Below, piece after piece: positions 36,278 to 45,142 of a DNA stretch of 64,000 nt. Numbering within the stretch: the first letter of the stretch is position 1; each line of letters opens with the position of its first letter. The position numbers and the translations under genes are program-made. Location of the stretch: NCBI RefSeq assembly GCF_002531725.1, contig NZ_NWSQ01000002.1, positions 310,001 to 374,000 of the forward strand, written 5' to 3'. Under the pieces are notes generated by a model, which was not told where the DNA came from, ran no database searches, and saw nothing but the letters and a program-made list of their open reading frames with translations. Source of the DNA: Rhizobium sp. L43 (lineage in GTDB: Bacteria > Pseudomonadota > Alphaproteobacteria > Rhizobiales > Rhizobiaceae).

Positions 36278-37417
36278 ATGAGCAAAGAGACCGTGTTTTC
36301 CAACGCCCGCATCGTTCTCGAGGATGACATCCTCGCAGGCTCGATTCTCATTCGCGACGGCAAGATCGCCGATATTTCCGAGGGGAGTTCGGTAGCCGGC
36401 GAAGATTTCGAAGGCGACTACATCATTCCCGGCCTCGTCGAGTTGCATACCGACCATCTCGAAGGCCATTACCAGCCGCGTCCCGGCATTCGCTGGAACA
36501 AGACCGCCGCAGTCCAGGCGCATGACGCCCAGATCGTCACATCGGGCATTACCACGGTGTTCGACTGCCTGCGCATGGGTGCGGACGAGGACGGCGGCTT
36601 CGAACATGGGGAAATGCGCGAGATGGCCGACGCGATCCAGTCGGCGGAGAAGGAAGGCCGACTGCGCGCCGAGCACCTGCTGCACCTGCGCTGCGAGGTC
36701 TCGGCCGACAATGTGCTCGAACATTTCGCCGATTTCGAAAATGACCACCATGTGCGGCTGGTCTCGCTGATGGATCATGCGCCCGGCCAGCGGCAGTTCC
36801 AGACGATGGATCAATATATCTTCTATTACCAGAAGAAGCGGGGGCTGAGCGACGAGGTCTTTGCCCGTTTCGTCGCCAAGCGCCAGGCGGAATCGGCGCG
36901 CAATTCGACGCCGCACCGCAACGCCATCGCCAAGGTCTGCGCCGAGCGCGGCATCACCGTGGCAAGCCATGACGATGCGACCCTCTCCCATGTCGACGAG
37001 GCGATCGACAACGGCGTGCGGCTTGCCGAATTCCCGACCAGCTTTGATGCCGCGCGGGCGTCGCACGAACACGGCATGAGCGTGCTGATGGGCGCACCGA
37101 ACATCGTGCGCGGCAAATCCCACTCCGGCAACATCGCCGCCCGCGACCTTGCCGAGATGGGCGTGCTCGACGTGCTTTCCTCCGATTACGTACCGCTCAG
37201 CCTGCTGCATGCGCCGTTCATCCTCGCCGATGAAGTCGAGAGCATTACGCTGCCGAAGGCGATCGCCATGGTGACGTCGACGCCCGCCCGCACCGTCAGC
37301 CTCGACGATCGCGGCCGGATCGCCACCGGGCTGCGCGCCGATCTCGTCCGCGTTCACCGCTCGCATGGCGTGCCGGTGACACGCTCCGTCTGGCGCCAGG
37401 GACGCCGTGTCGCATGA
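36278..37417 (+). CDS. phnM: Ribosyl-triphosphate diphosphatase PhnM
   Basis: 379-residue amidohydrolase-superfamily enzyme that removes pyrophosphate from alkylphosphonate ribose triphosphate, preparing the PhnJ substrate. Metal-binding HTDHLEGH near residue 55, MDHAPGQRQF near 165, SHDDAT near 230 and the late SSDYVPLSLLHAPF are family motifs. ATG 36278 follows the DUF1045 stop by 13 bp. It overlaps phnN by 4 bp. Confidence 0.95.
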   Translation: MSKETVFSNARIVLEDDILAGSILIRDGKIADISEGSSVAGEDFEGDYIIPGLVELHTDHLEGHYQPRPGIRWNKTAAVQAHDAQIVTSGITTVFDCLRMGADEDGGFEHGEMREMADAIQSAEKEGRLRAEHLLHLRCEVSADNVLEHFADFENDHHVRLVSLMDHAPGQRQFQTMDQYIFYYQKKRGLSDEVFARFVAKRQAESARNSTPHRNAIAKVCAERGITVASHDDATLSHVDEAIDNGVRLAEFPTSFDAARASHEHGMSVLMGAPNIVRGKSHSGNIAARDLAEMGVLDVLSSDYVPLSLLHAPFILADEVESITLPKAIAMVTSTPARTVSLDDRGRIATGLRADLVRVHRSHGVPVTRSVWRQGRRVA

Positions 37418-38010
37418 CCCCGCGCGAACCCCATGCCGCAGCCGGCGCCGAGCGCGGCGTCATGGTCGTCGTCGTCGGGCCGAGCGGCGCCGGCAAGGAT
37501 ACGCTGATGAACCTCGCGGCCAAGCGTTTTGCTGGCCGCGACACCGTGCACTTCGTCCGCCGCGTGATCACCCGTCACCGTGACGCCGGCGGCGAAGACC
37601 ATCTTTCCGTCTCCCTCGAAGGGTTTGCCGCCATGGAGCAGTCGGGCTCCTTCGCCGTCTGGTGGGAAGCGCACGGTTTGAAATATGGCATTCCGGCCGA
37701 GGTCTCGGTGGCGCTGTCGCGCGGCCATGTCGTCGTCGCCAACGGCTCGCGCTCAGCGCTGCACCGCTTCCAGGCCGCCTTCCCGCGGCTGAAGGTCATC
37801 AACGTCACCGCCCGCCCCGAGGTGCTGGCCGGACGGCTGGAAGCGCGCGGCCGCGAAACGCATGAGGGTATCATGGCCCGCCTCGCCCGCGGGCCGCTGA
37901 CGGTGCGTGGCGAATATGACGTGACGGAACTCGACAATAGCGGCTCGCTCGAAGAGGCCGAGCAGAAGATGATCGCGATCCTCGACGGGTTGCTGGCAGA
38001 GACGCACTGA
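37414..38010 (+). CDS. phnN: Ribose 1,5-bisphosphokinase PhnN
   Basis: 198-residue kinase converting ribose 1,5-bisphosphate and ATP to PRPP, the last step that returns the ribose of the C-P lyase pathway to metabolism. The P-loop VVGPSGAGKDTLM is near residue 20, VRRVITRHRDAGGEDH follows, and NVTARPEVLAGRL is near 130, as in guanylate-kinase-like PhnN. Last gene of the phosphonate region. Confidence 0.94.
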   Translation: MTPREPHAAAGAERGVMVVVVGPSGAGKDTLMNLAAKRFAGRDTVHFVRRVITRHRDAGGEDHLSVSLEGFAAMEQSGSFAVWWEAHGLKYGIPAEVSVALSRGHVVVANGSRSALHRFQAAFPRLKVINVTARPEVLAGRLEARGRETHEGIMARLARGPLTVRGEYDVTELDNSGSLEEAEQKMIAILDGLLAETH

Positions 38011-38029
38011 CCACGATCGAGAGGCAGGC

Positions 38030-38533
38030 ATGCGCGCCGTCAAAGTGGTCGATTACGATCCGTCTTGGCCGCTGCTCTTTGCCGACATCCGCGCCGAGAT
38101 CTCCACCCTGCTCGGCAACCTCGTGCTGTCCATCGATCACATCGGCAGCATGGCGGTACCCGGCCTGACCGCTAAGCCGAAGATCGACCTCGGCGTCGTC
38201 ACGATCTCCGACGAGGTTCTGCCGACGGCGATCGATGCGGTGCGCGCTACAGATTTCGTCTTCCACGGCGATATTGGCGAGAAACGCTGGGCCTTCACCC
38301 GAGATCACGAAGGTTATGGATTCAGGCTCTATCTTTGCGGCCCCGACAACCATGCGCATCGGGAGCGCATCCTGTTCCGCGACTATCTCCGGGATCACCC
38401 GGAAAGAGCCCAGGCCTATGCCGACCTGAAACGCCGCCTGGCGGTGGAAGCAGGCGGCGATTGGGATTTCTACACCGGGGGAAAGACCGAGTTCGTCAGC
38501 GAGACGCTGCAGTTGGCAAGCTTGAGAACATGA
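38030..38533 (+). CDS. GrpB-family (UPF0157) nucleotidyltransferase-like protein
   Basis: 167-residue cytosolic protein. VVDYDPSWPLLFADIRAEI, DHIGSMAVPGLTAKPKID and the closing FYTGGKTEFV are the GrpB/UPF0157 pattern, a nucleotidyltransferase-fold family whose reaction is unknown. GS...D/D-type residues (GSMAVPG, KIDLGVV) fit a metal-binding active site. It begins 19 bp after phnN and may be co-transcribed by read-through. Confidence 0.85.
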   Translation: MRAVKVVDYDPSWPLLFADIRAEISTLLGNLVLSIDHIGSMAVPGLTAKPKIDLGVVTISDEVLPTAIDAVRATDFVFHGDIGEKRWAFTRDHEGYGFRLYLCGPDNHAHRERILFRDYLRDHPERAQAYADLKRRLAVEAGGDWDFYTGGKTEFVSETLQLASLRT

Positions 38534-38534
38534 A

Positions 38535-38558
38535 GCGGAGTGCGCAGCCGCACTCCGC
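38535..38558. terminator. Hairpin between convergent grpB-like gene and ftsK
   Basis: Perfect 10-bp stem, GCGGAGTGCG (38535-38544) with its complement (38549-38558) and a 4-nt loop, located 1 bp after the plus-strand stop and 6 bp before the ftsK stop. No T run, so termination is inferred from position. Confidence 0.5.
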
Positions 38559-38564
38559 GCCCGA

Positions 38565-40916
38565 TTAATCGCCGTCGCCCCGCCCGGAAACGATCTCGCG
38601 CTTGCCGACGTGGTTGGCCGGGCCGACGAGGCCTTCCTTCTCCATGCGTTCCACCAGTGAGGCGGCCCGGTTGTAACCGATGCCGAGGCGGCGCTGGATG
38701 TAGGAAGTCGAGCACTTCTTGTCGCGCATGACGACCTTGACCGCCTGCTCATAGAGCTCGTTGCCATCCTCGGAGGCGATAGCGCCCTTGTCGAAGACGG
38801 CGCCGGCTTCTTCCTCTTCCGTCTCGTCCTCTTCATCGGCAGTGACGGTGTCGAGATATTCGGGGCGGCCCTGGGTTTTCAGATGGGCGACGACCTTTTC
38901 GACCTCCAAGTCCGAAACGAAGGGACCGTGGACGCGGGAAATCCGCCCGCCGCCCTGCATGTGCAGCATGTCGCCCTGGCCGAGCAGCTGCTCGGCGCCC
39001 TGTTCGCCGAGAATGGTGCGGCTGTCGATTTTCGAGGTCACCTGGAAGGAGATGCGGGTCGGGAAATTCGCCTTGATCGTGCCGGTGATGACGTCGACCG
39101 ACGGGCGCTGGGTCGCCATGATCAGATGAATGCCGGCGGCACGCGCCATCTGCGCCAGACGCTGGATCGCACCTTCAATCTCCTTGCCGGCGACCATCAT
39201 CAGGTCGGCCATCTCGTCGACGATGACGACGATATAGGGCATCGGCGCGAGATCCAGCTCCTGGCTTTCCTCGACCGGCGCACCGGTTCCCTTCTCGAAG
39301 CCGGTCTGGACCATGATGTGGATGGTCTCGCCCTTGTCGCGCGCCTGCGCCACGCGCTCGTTGTAACCGTCGATATTGCGCACGCCGAGGCGCGACATCT
39401 TGCGGTAACGCTCCTCCATCTCACGCACGGCCCATTTCAGCGCCATCACCGCCTTCTTCGGATCGGTGACGACGGGCGTTAGGAGATGCGGGATGCCGTC
39501 ATAGACGGAAAGTTCGAGCATCTTCGGGTCGACCATGATCAGCCGGCACTGTTCCGGCGTCATACGATAGAGCAGCGACAGGATCATCGTGTTGATGGCG
39601 ACCGATTTGCCCGAACCGGTGGTGCCGGCAACGAGCAGATGCGGCATCTTGGCAAGCTCGGCGATGACGGGCTCGCCGCCGATGGTCTTGCCGAGACCGA
39701 GCGCCAGCTTGTAGCTGCTCTTGTCGAAATCCTGGCTTTCGATCATCTCGCGGAAATAGACGGTTTCACGCGTGACATTCGGCAACTCGATGCCGATGAC
39801 GTTGCGGCCTGGCACGACCGCGACGCGGGCCGAAAGCGCCGACATCGAGCGGGCGATATCGTCGGCAAGGCCGATGACGCGGGACGACTTCACGCCCGGG
39901 GCCGGCTCGAATTCATAGAGGGTGACGACGGGGCCTGGACGGACATGGATGATCTCGCCCTTGATGCCGAAATCTTCGAGCACGCTTTCCAGAAGCCCGG
40001 CATTCTGCTCCAGCGTCTCCTGCGACATGATCTCGCCGAGACGTTCTGGCGGCTCCTGCAACAGGGCGCGCGGTGGAAACTCATAGCCTGAAGCGTCGAT
40101 CCTTTCGGGCCTCACTGCCAGGCGCGGCGACGGCAGAACCGCGGCGACCGGCGGCGTGCGCTGCGGCGGCGAGACCTGGGGAGCCGAGGCAATCTGGGGG
40201 GCTGGCGCGATCGGAGGCGCCTGTATTGCCTGAGGTGCCGGCACGACCGGTGCCTCGACAGCAATGCGCCTGGGTTTTTCCAGGGAAGGGCCGACCGGAG
40301 GACGTATGGCGACCTTTGCGGAGACCGCCGGCGGCGGAGCCGGGCGGGAGACGACGGGGGCGGGAGCCGGCCGGCCGGGGCGCCATTCCATGATGCGGAA
40401 CAGCGACGTGATCGATTCGGGCGCGGTCTCAGCCTTCGGGAACGAGATCAGGGGCGGCGCGCGAACCGGCTCGGCCTCTTCGAAGGCCATGACTTCCCAG
40501 AAGGCGAAATCCGAAATGGAGGAAAGCTCGGCGGTGGCGCGGAAGGCCGGCGCGACGGCCTCGTCAGCCAAGGGGGGCGGCTGCAGTTCGACCATGGGTG
40601 CTGCGGAAATTTCTTCCGGCTCCGGCAGATAGATATCGAACGGCACGTCGACGGCGACCGGCTCTATCCGTATCGCCTGCTGTCCAATCTGCGAATCATC
40701 GCGAACAGGCTCATTCGGCCCGCGGCGCTTGCTGATCAGCGTTTCCGGCGTGCGGGTGAAACGGACATTCGGCGCGAGGGAAAAATTGCTCTGCCAGATC
40801 GGTGCTGCCGGCTTTTCTCCTGGATTCACCTCCGGAAGCTCCGTTTCAATCCCGCTGGAAAAGTCACCGGCGTCCGTCAAATTGGTTCTGGGAAAACGCA
40901 TGCGTCCGCTACTCAC
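38565..40916 (-). CDS. ftsK: DNA translocase FtsK (soluble form, no membrane domain)
   Basis: 783-residue hexameric dsDNA translocase for chromosome dimer resolution and segregation. About 290 N-terminal residues are Pro/Ala-rich linker with no TM helix, unlike standard FtsK, which begins with four. The motor domain has Walker A GTTGSGKS (431-438), Walker [13 protein letters not shown] and [10 protein letters not shown]. The C-terminal winged-helix gamma domain ([20 protein letters not shown]) reads KOPS sites. Start GTG 40916; ATG 40901 is an alternative. A 6-bp palindrome (40955-40960/40971-40976) lies just upstream. Confidence 0.93.
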   Translation of the reverse strand: MSSGRMRFPRTNLTDAGDFSSGIETELPEVNPGEKPAAPIWQSNFSLAPNVRFTRTPETLISKRRGPNEPVRDDSQIGQQAIRIEPVAVDVPFDIYLPEPEEISAAPMVELQPPPLADEAVAPAFRATAELSSISDFAFWEVMAFEEAEPVRAPPLISFPKAETAPESITSLFRIMEWRPGRPAPAPVVSRPAPPPAVSAKVAIRPPVGPSLEKPRRIAVEAPVVPAPQAIQAPPIAPAPQIASAPQVSPPQRTPPVAAVLPSPRLAVRPERIDASGYEFPPRALLQEPPERLGEIMSQETLEQNAGLLESVLEDFGIKGEIIHVRPGPVVTLYEFEPAPGVKSSRVIGLADDIARSMSALSARVAVVPGRNVIGIELPNVTRETVYFREMIESQDFDKSSYKLALGLGKTIGGEPVIAELAKMPHLLVAGTTGSGKSVAINTMILSLLYRMTPEQCRLIMVDPKMLELSVYDGIPHLLTPVVTDPKKAVMALKWAVREMEERYRKMSRLGVRNIDGYNERVAQARDKGETIHIMVQTGFEKGTGAPVEESQELDLAPMPYIVVIVDEMADLMMVAGKEIEGAIQRLAQMARAAGIHLIMATQRPSVDVITGTIKANFPTRISFQVTSKIDSRTILGEQGAEQLLGQGDMLHMQGGGRISRVHGPFVSDLEVEKVVAHLKTQGRPEYLDTVTADEEDETEEEEAGAVFDKGAIASEDGNELYEQAVKVVMRDKKCSTSYIQRRLGIGYNRAASLVERMEKEGLVGPANHVGKREIVSGRGDGD

Positions 40917-41072
40917 TCATGCCTGACAAATTACGACCCTACCGGGATAGAAAAGGAAGGTTAATAAGTTCCTTCCCGCCGCATCGTTCCGATACGGGTC
41001 TCGGAGGTAATTTGCTGCCATTTCAACGATTTGCGCGAGGCAGAAAAATCTTTGCCCTTTTAAGGAACGCTG

Positions 41073-44072
41073 TTAGTGCGCCTCGTCCCAATTGCTGGCG
41101 GCGCGCGCATCGACCCTGAGCGGCACGCGCATTTCGAGCGCCGGCATGGTGGCGTTTTCCATGACCGAGACGATTGTTGGCATCGCCTTTTCGACATCCT
41201 CGTCCTCGACCTCGAAGATGAGTTCGTCATGCACCTGCAGCAGCATGCGGACGCGATCGGCAAGGCCGACGTCAACAAGCGCCGGCTCTATCTTGATCAT
41301 CGCCCGGCGGATGACGTCGGCAGCCGAGCCCTGGATCGGCGCGTTGATCGCCGCACGCTCGTTAAAGGCGCGCACGGAGGGATTGGACGAGCGGATTTCG
41401 GGATAGTTGATGCGGCGACCGAAGATCGTCTCGACATAACCCTTGTCGCGCGCCATGGCCTTTCGGCTTTCCATATAGTCGCGGATGCCGGGGAAACGCT
41501 CGAAATACTTCTTGATGTAGTCGCCGGCTTCCGAACGCTCGATCGAAAGCTGATTGGCGAGGCCGAAGGCCGAGATGCCGTAGATGATGCCGAAATTGAT
41601 CGCCTTGGCGCGGCGGCGCACCTCACCCGGCATGCCTTCCACCGGCACGCCGAAAATTTCCGACGCCGTCATGGCGTGGATGTCGACGCCATCTTCGAAA
41701 GCCTTGGTCAGCTGCGGGATCTCGGCGACATGGGCAAGCACGCGCAGTTCGATCTGGCTGTAGTCGGCGGAGATCAGCTTGTGGCCAGGCGTCGAGATGA
41801 AGGCGGTGCGGATCTTGCGGCCTTCTGCGGTGCGCACCGGAATGTTCTGCAGGTTCGGCTCGGAAGAGGACAGGCGCCCCGTGGTCGTCGATGCCAGCGA
41901 GTAGGAGGTGTGGACCCGCTTTGTCTCGGGGTGAACGTAACCCGGAAGCGCGTCGGTATAGGTGGATTTCAGCTTGGTGACCTGGCGCCAGTCGACGATC
42001 TTGCGCGGCAATTCGAAACCGGCGGCGGCCAGATCCTCGAGCACCTGAGCGGAGGTGGACCATTGGCCGGTCTTCGTCTTGCTGCCGCCGGCAAGGCCCA
42101 TCTTGCCGAACAGGATATCGCCCAGCTGCTTCGGCGAGCCTATGTTGAAGCGCTCACCGGCCAGCACGTAGATCTCGTCCTCGAGCCTTGCTGCACCCTG
42201 GGCCAGTTCGCCGGAGAGGCGCGACAGGATCTGCCGGTCGACGGTGATGCCGCGCGCTTCCATGCGCGCCAGTACCGGCAATAGCGGCCGCTCCAGCCGT
42301 TCATAGACGCTGGTCAGCCCTGCCGCCGCCAGGCGGGGCTTCAGCACCAGCCAGAGGCGCAGTGTCACGTCGGCATCTTCGGCGGCATAGTGGGTGGCGC
42401 GGTCGATATCGACCAGATCGAAGGTGACGTTCGCCTTGCCGCTGCCCGCCACGTCCTTGTAGGGGATGGGCGTATGGCCGAGGAATTTTTCCGAGAGCGG
42501 GTCCATGCCGTGCGCGCCGGTGCCGGCGTCGAGCACGTAGGAGATCAGCATCGTGTCGTCGAAACTCCTCGTCTCGATGCCGTAGCGCTTCAACAGCAGG
42601 TAATCGTATTTCAGGTTCTGGGCGACCTTGAGAACCGATTCGTCCTCCAGCAATGCCTTCAGCCGCGGCAGGGCATCGCGCATGGGAATCTGGTTGTCGG
42701 CAAGGCCGCCGCCGAGCAGATCGCCGACGCCGTTCTTATGGACGAGCGGCACATAGGCGGCACGGATCTTCGTGCCGGTGGGATGGGCCGTATTGTCGGC
42801 GATCGCCAGCGAAAAGCCGACCAGTTCGGCCTGCATCGCATCCAGCGACGTGGTCTCGGTATCGAAAGCAACGAGGCCGGTAGCGCGCGCATCGGCGATC
42901 CAGCGGTCGAGCGTCGCCAGATCGCGGATCGTGACATAGGCCGAATGATCGAAGGGCAGCGTCGCGAAGGCCTCGGCCCGCGCCTTGGCAAGATCGGCGG
43001 GCGAAAAGGCGCCTTCGACGGCGGTCTTCGCCTTGGCACGCGGCGGCACCGGCACGGATTCGCCCGAGACGTCGGGGATGCCGCCGGCAACGGGCTCGGG
43101 TTCGGCCGCATCGAGATCCGGGCCGCGCGCCGTCTCACCCCATTCGATGCGGACGATCGCCGGTTCGATAGCGCCGGCATCGCAATCGCAGGCTTCGGCG
43201 ACGCGGCGCGTCAGCGTGGTGAATTCCATCGTCTTCAGGAAGCCGATCAGCTTCGGGCCGTTCTGCGGTTCCAGCACCAGCGCGTCGAGATCGAGATCGA
43301 GTGGCACGTCGGTGCGCAGCCGCACGAGGTCGCGCGAGAGCCTGGCCATGTCGATATTGGCGAGGATCGTCTCGCGGCGCTTGACCTGCTTGATCTCGGT
43401 GGCGCGTTCGAGCAGCGTATCAAGATCGCCGTATTCCTCGAGAAGCTGGGCGGCGGTTTTCGGGCCGATGCCGGGAATGCCGGGAACATTGTCGACCGAA
43501 TCGCCGGTCATTGCCTGCAGGTCGATCATCTTTTCCGGCGGCACGCCCCATTTCTCGACGACATCGGGAATGCCGATCTGCTTGTCCTTCATGCTGTCAT
43601 ACATATGGACATTGGGGCTGACGAGCTGCATCAGATCCTTGTCGGAGGAGACGATGGTGACATCGGCGCCAGTCGCTTCGGCCTGGCGGGCATAGGTGGC
43701 GATGATGTCGTCGGCCTCGAAGCCTTCGGTTTCGATGCAGGGCAGATTGAAGGCGCGGGTCGCCTCTCTTATGAGGCCGAATTGCGGGATGAGCTCTTCC
43801 GGCGGAGCGGAACGGTTCGCCTTATAGGCGTCGTAGAGATCCTTGCGAAACGTCTTGGCGGAATAATCGAAGATGACGGCGAGATGTGTCGGCGTCACGC
43901 CGACATCGGTGTTGCGCGCATCTCTCAACAATTTCCACAGCATGTTGCAGAAACCGGACACGGCGCCGATCGGCAGGCCGTCGGTCTTGCGGGTCAGCGG
44001 CGGCAATGCATGAAACGCCCGGAAGATGAATCCGGAACCATCGACTAGGAAGAGGTGATCGCCTTTTTTCAT
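41073..44072 (-). CDS. polA: DNA polymerase I
   Basis: 999-residue repair and Okazaki-fragment polymerase. The 5'-3' exonuclease domain (about 1-300) has LVDGSGFIFRAFHALPPLT and VDNVPGIPGIGPKTAAQLL. The 3'-5' exonuclease domain (about 380-590) has FDTETTSLD and HYAAEDADVT, so proofreading residues are kept. The polymerase domain has SADYSQIELRVLAH, RRAKAINFGIIYGIS and QVHDELIFEV. ATG 44072 gives MKKGDHLFLVDGSG; a 17-codon extension to 44123 is unlikely. Confidence 0.96.
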   Translation of the reverse strand: MKKGDHLFLVDGSGFIFRAFHALPPLTRKTDGLPIGAVSGFCNMLWKLLRDARNTDVGVTPTHLAVIFDYSAKTFRKDLYDAYKANRSAPPEELIPQFGLIREATRAFNLPCIETEGFEADDIIATYARQAEATGADVTIVSSDKDLMQLVSPNVHMYDSMKDKQIGIPDVVEKWGVPPEKMIDLQAMTGDSVDNVPGIPGIGPKTAAQLLEEYGDLDTLLERATEIKQVKRRETILANIDMARLSRDLVRLRTDVPLDLDLDALVLEPQNGPKLIGFLKTMEFTTLTRRVAEACDCDAGAIEPAIVRIEWGETARGPDLDAAEPEPVAGGIPDVSGESVPVPPRAKAKTAVEGAFSPADLAKARAEAFATLPFDHSAYVTIRDLATLDRWIADARATGLVAFDTETTSLDAMQAELVGFSLAIADNTAHPTGTKIRAAYVPLVHKNGVGDLLGGGLADNQIPMRDALPRLKALLEDESVLKVAQNLKYDYLLLKRYGIETRSFDDTMLISYVLDAGTGAHGMDPLSEKFLGHTPIPYKDVAGSGKANVTFDLVDIDRATHYAAEDADVTLRLWLVLKPRLAAAGLTSVYERLERPLLPVLARMEARGITVDRQILSRLSGELAQGAARLEDEIYVLAGERFNIGSPKQLGDILFGKMGLAGGSKTKTGQWSTSAQVLEDLAAAGFELPRKIVDWRQVTKLKSTYTDALPGYVHPETKRVHTSYSLASTTTGRLSSSEPNLQNIPVRTAEGRKIRTAFISTPGHKLISADYSQIELRVLAHVAEIPQLTKAFEDGVDIHAMTASEIFGVPVEGMPGEVRRRAKAINFGIIYGISAFGLANQLSIERSEAGDYIKKYFERFPGIRDYMESRKAMARDKGYVETIFGRRINYPEIRSSNPSVRAFNERAAINAPIQGSAADVIRRAMIKIEPALVDVGLADRVRMLLQVHDELIFEVEDEDVEKAMPTIVSVMENATMPALEMRVPLRVDARAASNWDEAH

Positions 44073-44166
44073 GCGTGCATGGATAGCGCGGGCATGGGAC
44101 GAGGTCCATATGGAGTTCGGCATAAAATTCGGCGCGCGAAAAGGATTATGGCGTTCGGAGCGTCAC

Positions 44167-44266
44167 ACAGCGCCGCACGTCTTTTCGGCCGCGCAAAGGA
44201 CGCTGAGCACTTGGCGTTGCTGCATAATTTTATCCTTCCATCGATTCCGATCTCAGGAATTGTGCG
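44167..44266 (+). repeat. RIME-like intergenic repeat, copy A
   Basis: About 100 bp that match, at roughly 80% by eye, the reverse complement of 45038-45140. Shared landmarks are ACAGCGCCGC, GTCTTTTC, GCGCAAAGG and the run TTGCTGCATAATTTTATCC, then ATCGATTCCGAT. It holds two imperfect palindromes, as described for the Rhizobium-specific intergenic mosaic elements (RIME). It sits upstream of polA. Confidence 0.7.
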
Positions 44267-44349
44267 GCAGGGATTCCGGCTCACCAAACTGTTACCGATT
44301 TGTAACGATTGTCCTCCCTTGAAAAACCACATTCTGAGCCACAAATCGA

Positions 44350-44501
44350 TGTCACCGGCGCTTGATTGCGTCGCGGGTCTGATTACCGGCTTGTCCCCCG
44401 CCGCATCAGGCTTGGACAAAGGCCTTATCCCCCTCTCCGGGCCTTTGTCCCCACTTTAAAGTCGCCATGGCCAACCTCCAGGCCATGGCGACTTTTGTTT
44501 T
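44350..44501 (+). ncRNA. Small RNA candidate of alpha-r7 (Smr7C) type
   Basis: No CDS ends here, yet a strong Rho-independent terminator is present on the plus strand. A perfect 15-bp stem (44458-44472/44481-44495) is followed by TGTTTT, preceded by an 11-bp hairpin (44414-44424/44440-44450). The loops carry C/U-rich sequence (CCCCCTCTCC, AACCTCCA) able to pair with Shine-Dalgarno sites. A TTGAAA box at 44319-44324 would place the start near 44354, giving about 150 nt. From memory, the alpha-r7 family lies between polA and a marR gene in rhizobia, exactly as here. The 5' end is approximate. Confidence 0.7.
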
Positions 44502-44601
44502 ACCAGGCACTCGAAATTATCATCACGGCTCGCATGTTTAGGAGCATCGTATGCGATTTGCTGCATTGTCTCCGGCATGGTTTTGAGCCTAACTTGCAAT
44601 C

Positions 44602-45033
44602 ATGGGATTTAACCGCATGGATTCGGGAGCCTACCTTGCCAGCCAGCTGGCGAAGGGCTTTGCCCGCTCGCTGCACCAGCGCGCGGCCGGTCTCGGCTTT
44701 TCTCCGGGCCAGTTCCCCATTCTGCTGGAACTCTGGGCCGAGGACGGACTGACCCAGAAACAGCTTCTCGAGCGGGTCGATATCGAGCAGGCGACCATGG
44801 CCAATACGCTTTCGCGTATGGTCCGCGACGGGCTGATCGAACGCCGGCCGCATCCCTCCGACAAGCGGGCGCAACTGCTCTTCCTGACGCCGAAGGCCCG
44901 CGCCATGGAGGCCGAGGCGATCGAGACCGCGCGCGAGGCCGACCTTGCGCTGTTCAAAGGCTTCAGGGTTTTCGAGCGCGAGCTGACGCTCGAATATATC
45001 CGACGGCTTCTCGAAAACGCCAAGGCGCTCTGA
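44602..45033 (+). CDS. MarR-family transcriptional regulator
   Basis: 143-residue winged-helix regulator. Helix-turn-helix LTQKQLLERVDIEQATMANTLSRM (in parts) lies at about 50-75, and the wing DGLIERRPHPSDKRAQLLFLT is the diagnostic MarR D-x-R-x-x-x-x-x-L-T motif. A start at the internal ATG 44617 (MDSGAYLASQLAKG) is equally possible. It lies between the sRNA terminator and a RIME-like repeat. Its ligand and targets are unknown. Confidence 0.9.
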   Translation: MGFNRMDSGAYLASQLAKGFARSLHQRAAGLGFSPGQFPILLELWAEDGLTQKQLLERVDIEQATMANTLSRMVRDGLIERRPHPSDKRAQLLFLTPKARAMEAEAIETAREADLALFKGFRVFERELTLEYIRRLLENAKAL

Positions 45034-45037
45034 TTAT

Positions 45038-45140
45038 TGCATAAGTCCTTAAATCGGAATCGATTTAAGGATAAAATTATGCAGCAATTCAACGTGTTAC
45101 AGCGACCTTTGCGCGTCTGAAAAGACGCGCGGCGCTGTAA
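45038..45140 (-). repeat. RIME-like intergenic repeat, copy B
   Basis: Inverted relative to copy A at 44167. It contains a perfect 10-bp palindrome CCTTAAATCG/CGATTTAAGG (45047-45056/45061-45070) nested in outer arms TGCATAA (45038-45044) and TTATGCA (45077-45083). A second palindrome pairs GCGCGTCT with AGACGCGC (45110-45130). It fills the gap between the marR stop and the end of the GGDEF-EAL gene. Confidence 0.75.
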
Positions 45141-45142
45141 GA

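Noticed and set aside
42390..44048. A 552-codon plus-strand frame opposite polA
   Set aside because: Same artefact. polA has all its domain motifs in frame.
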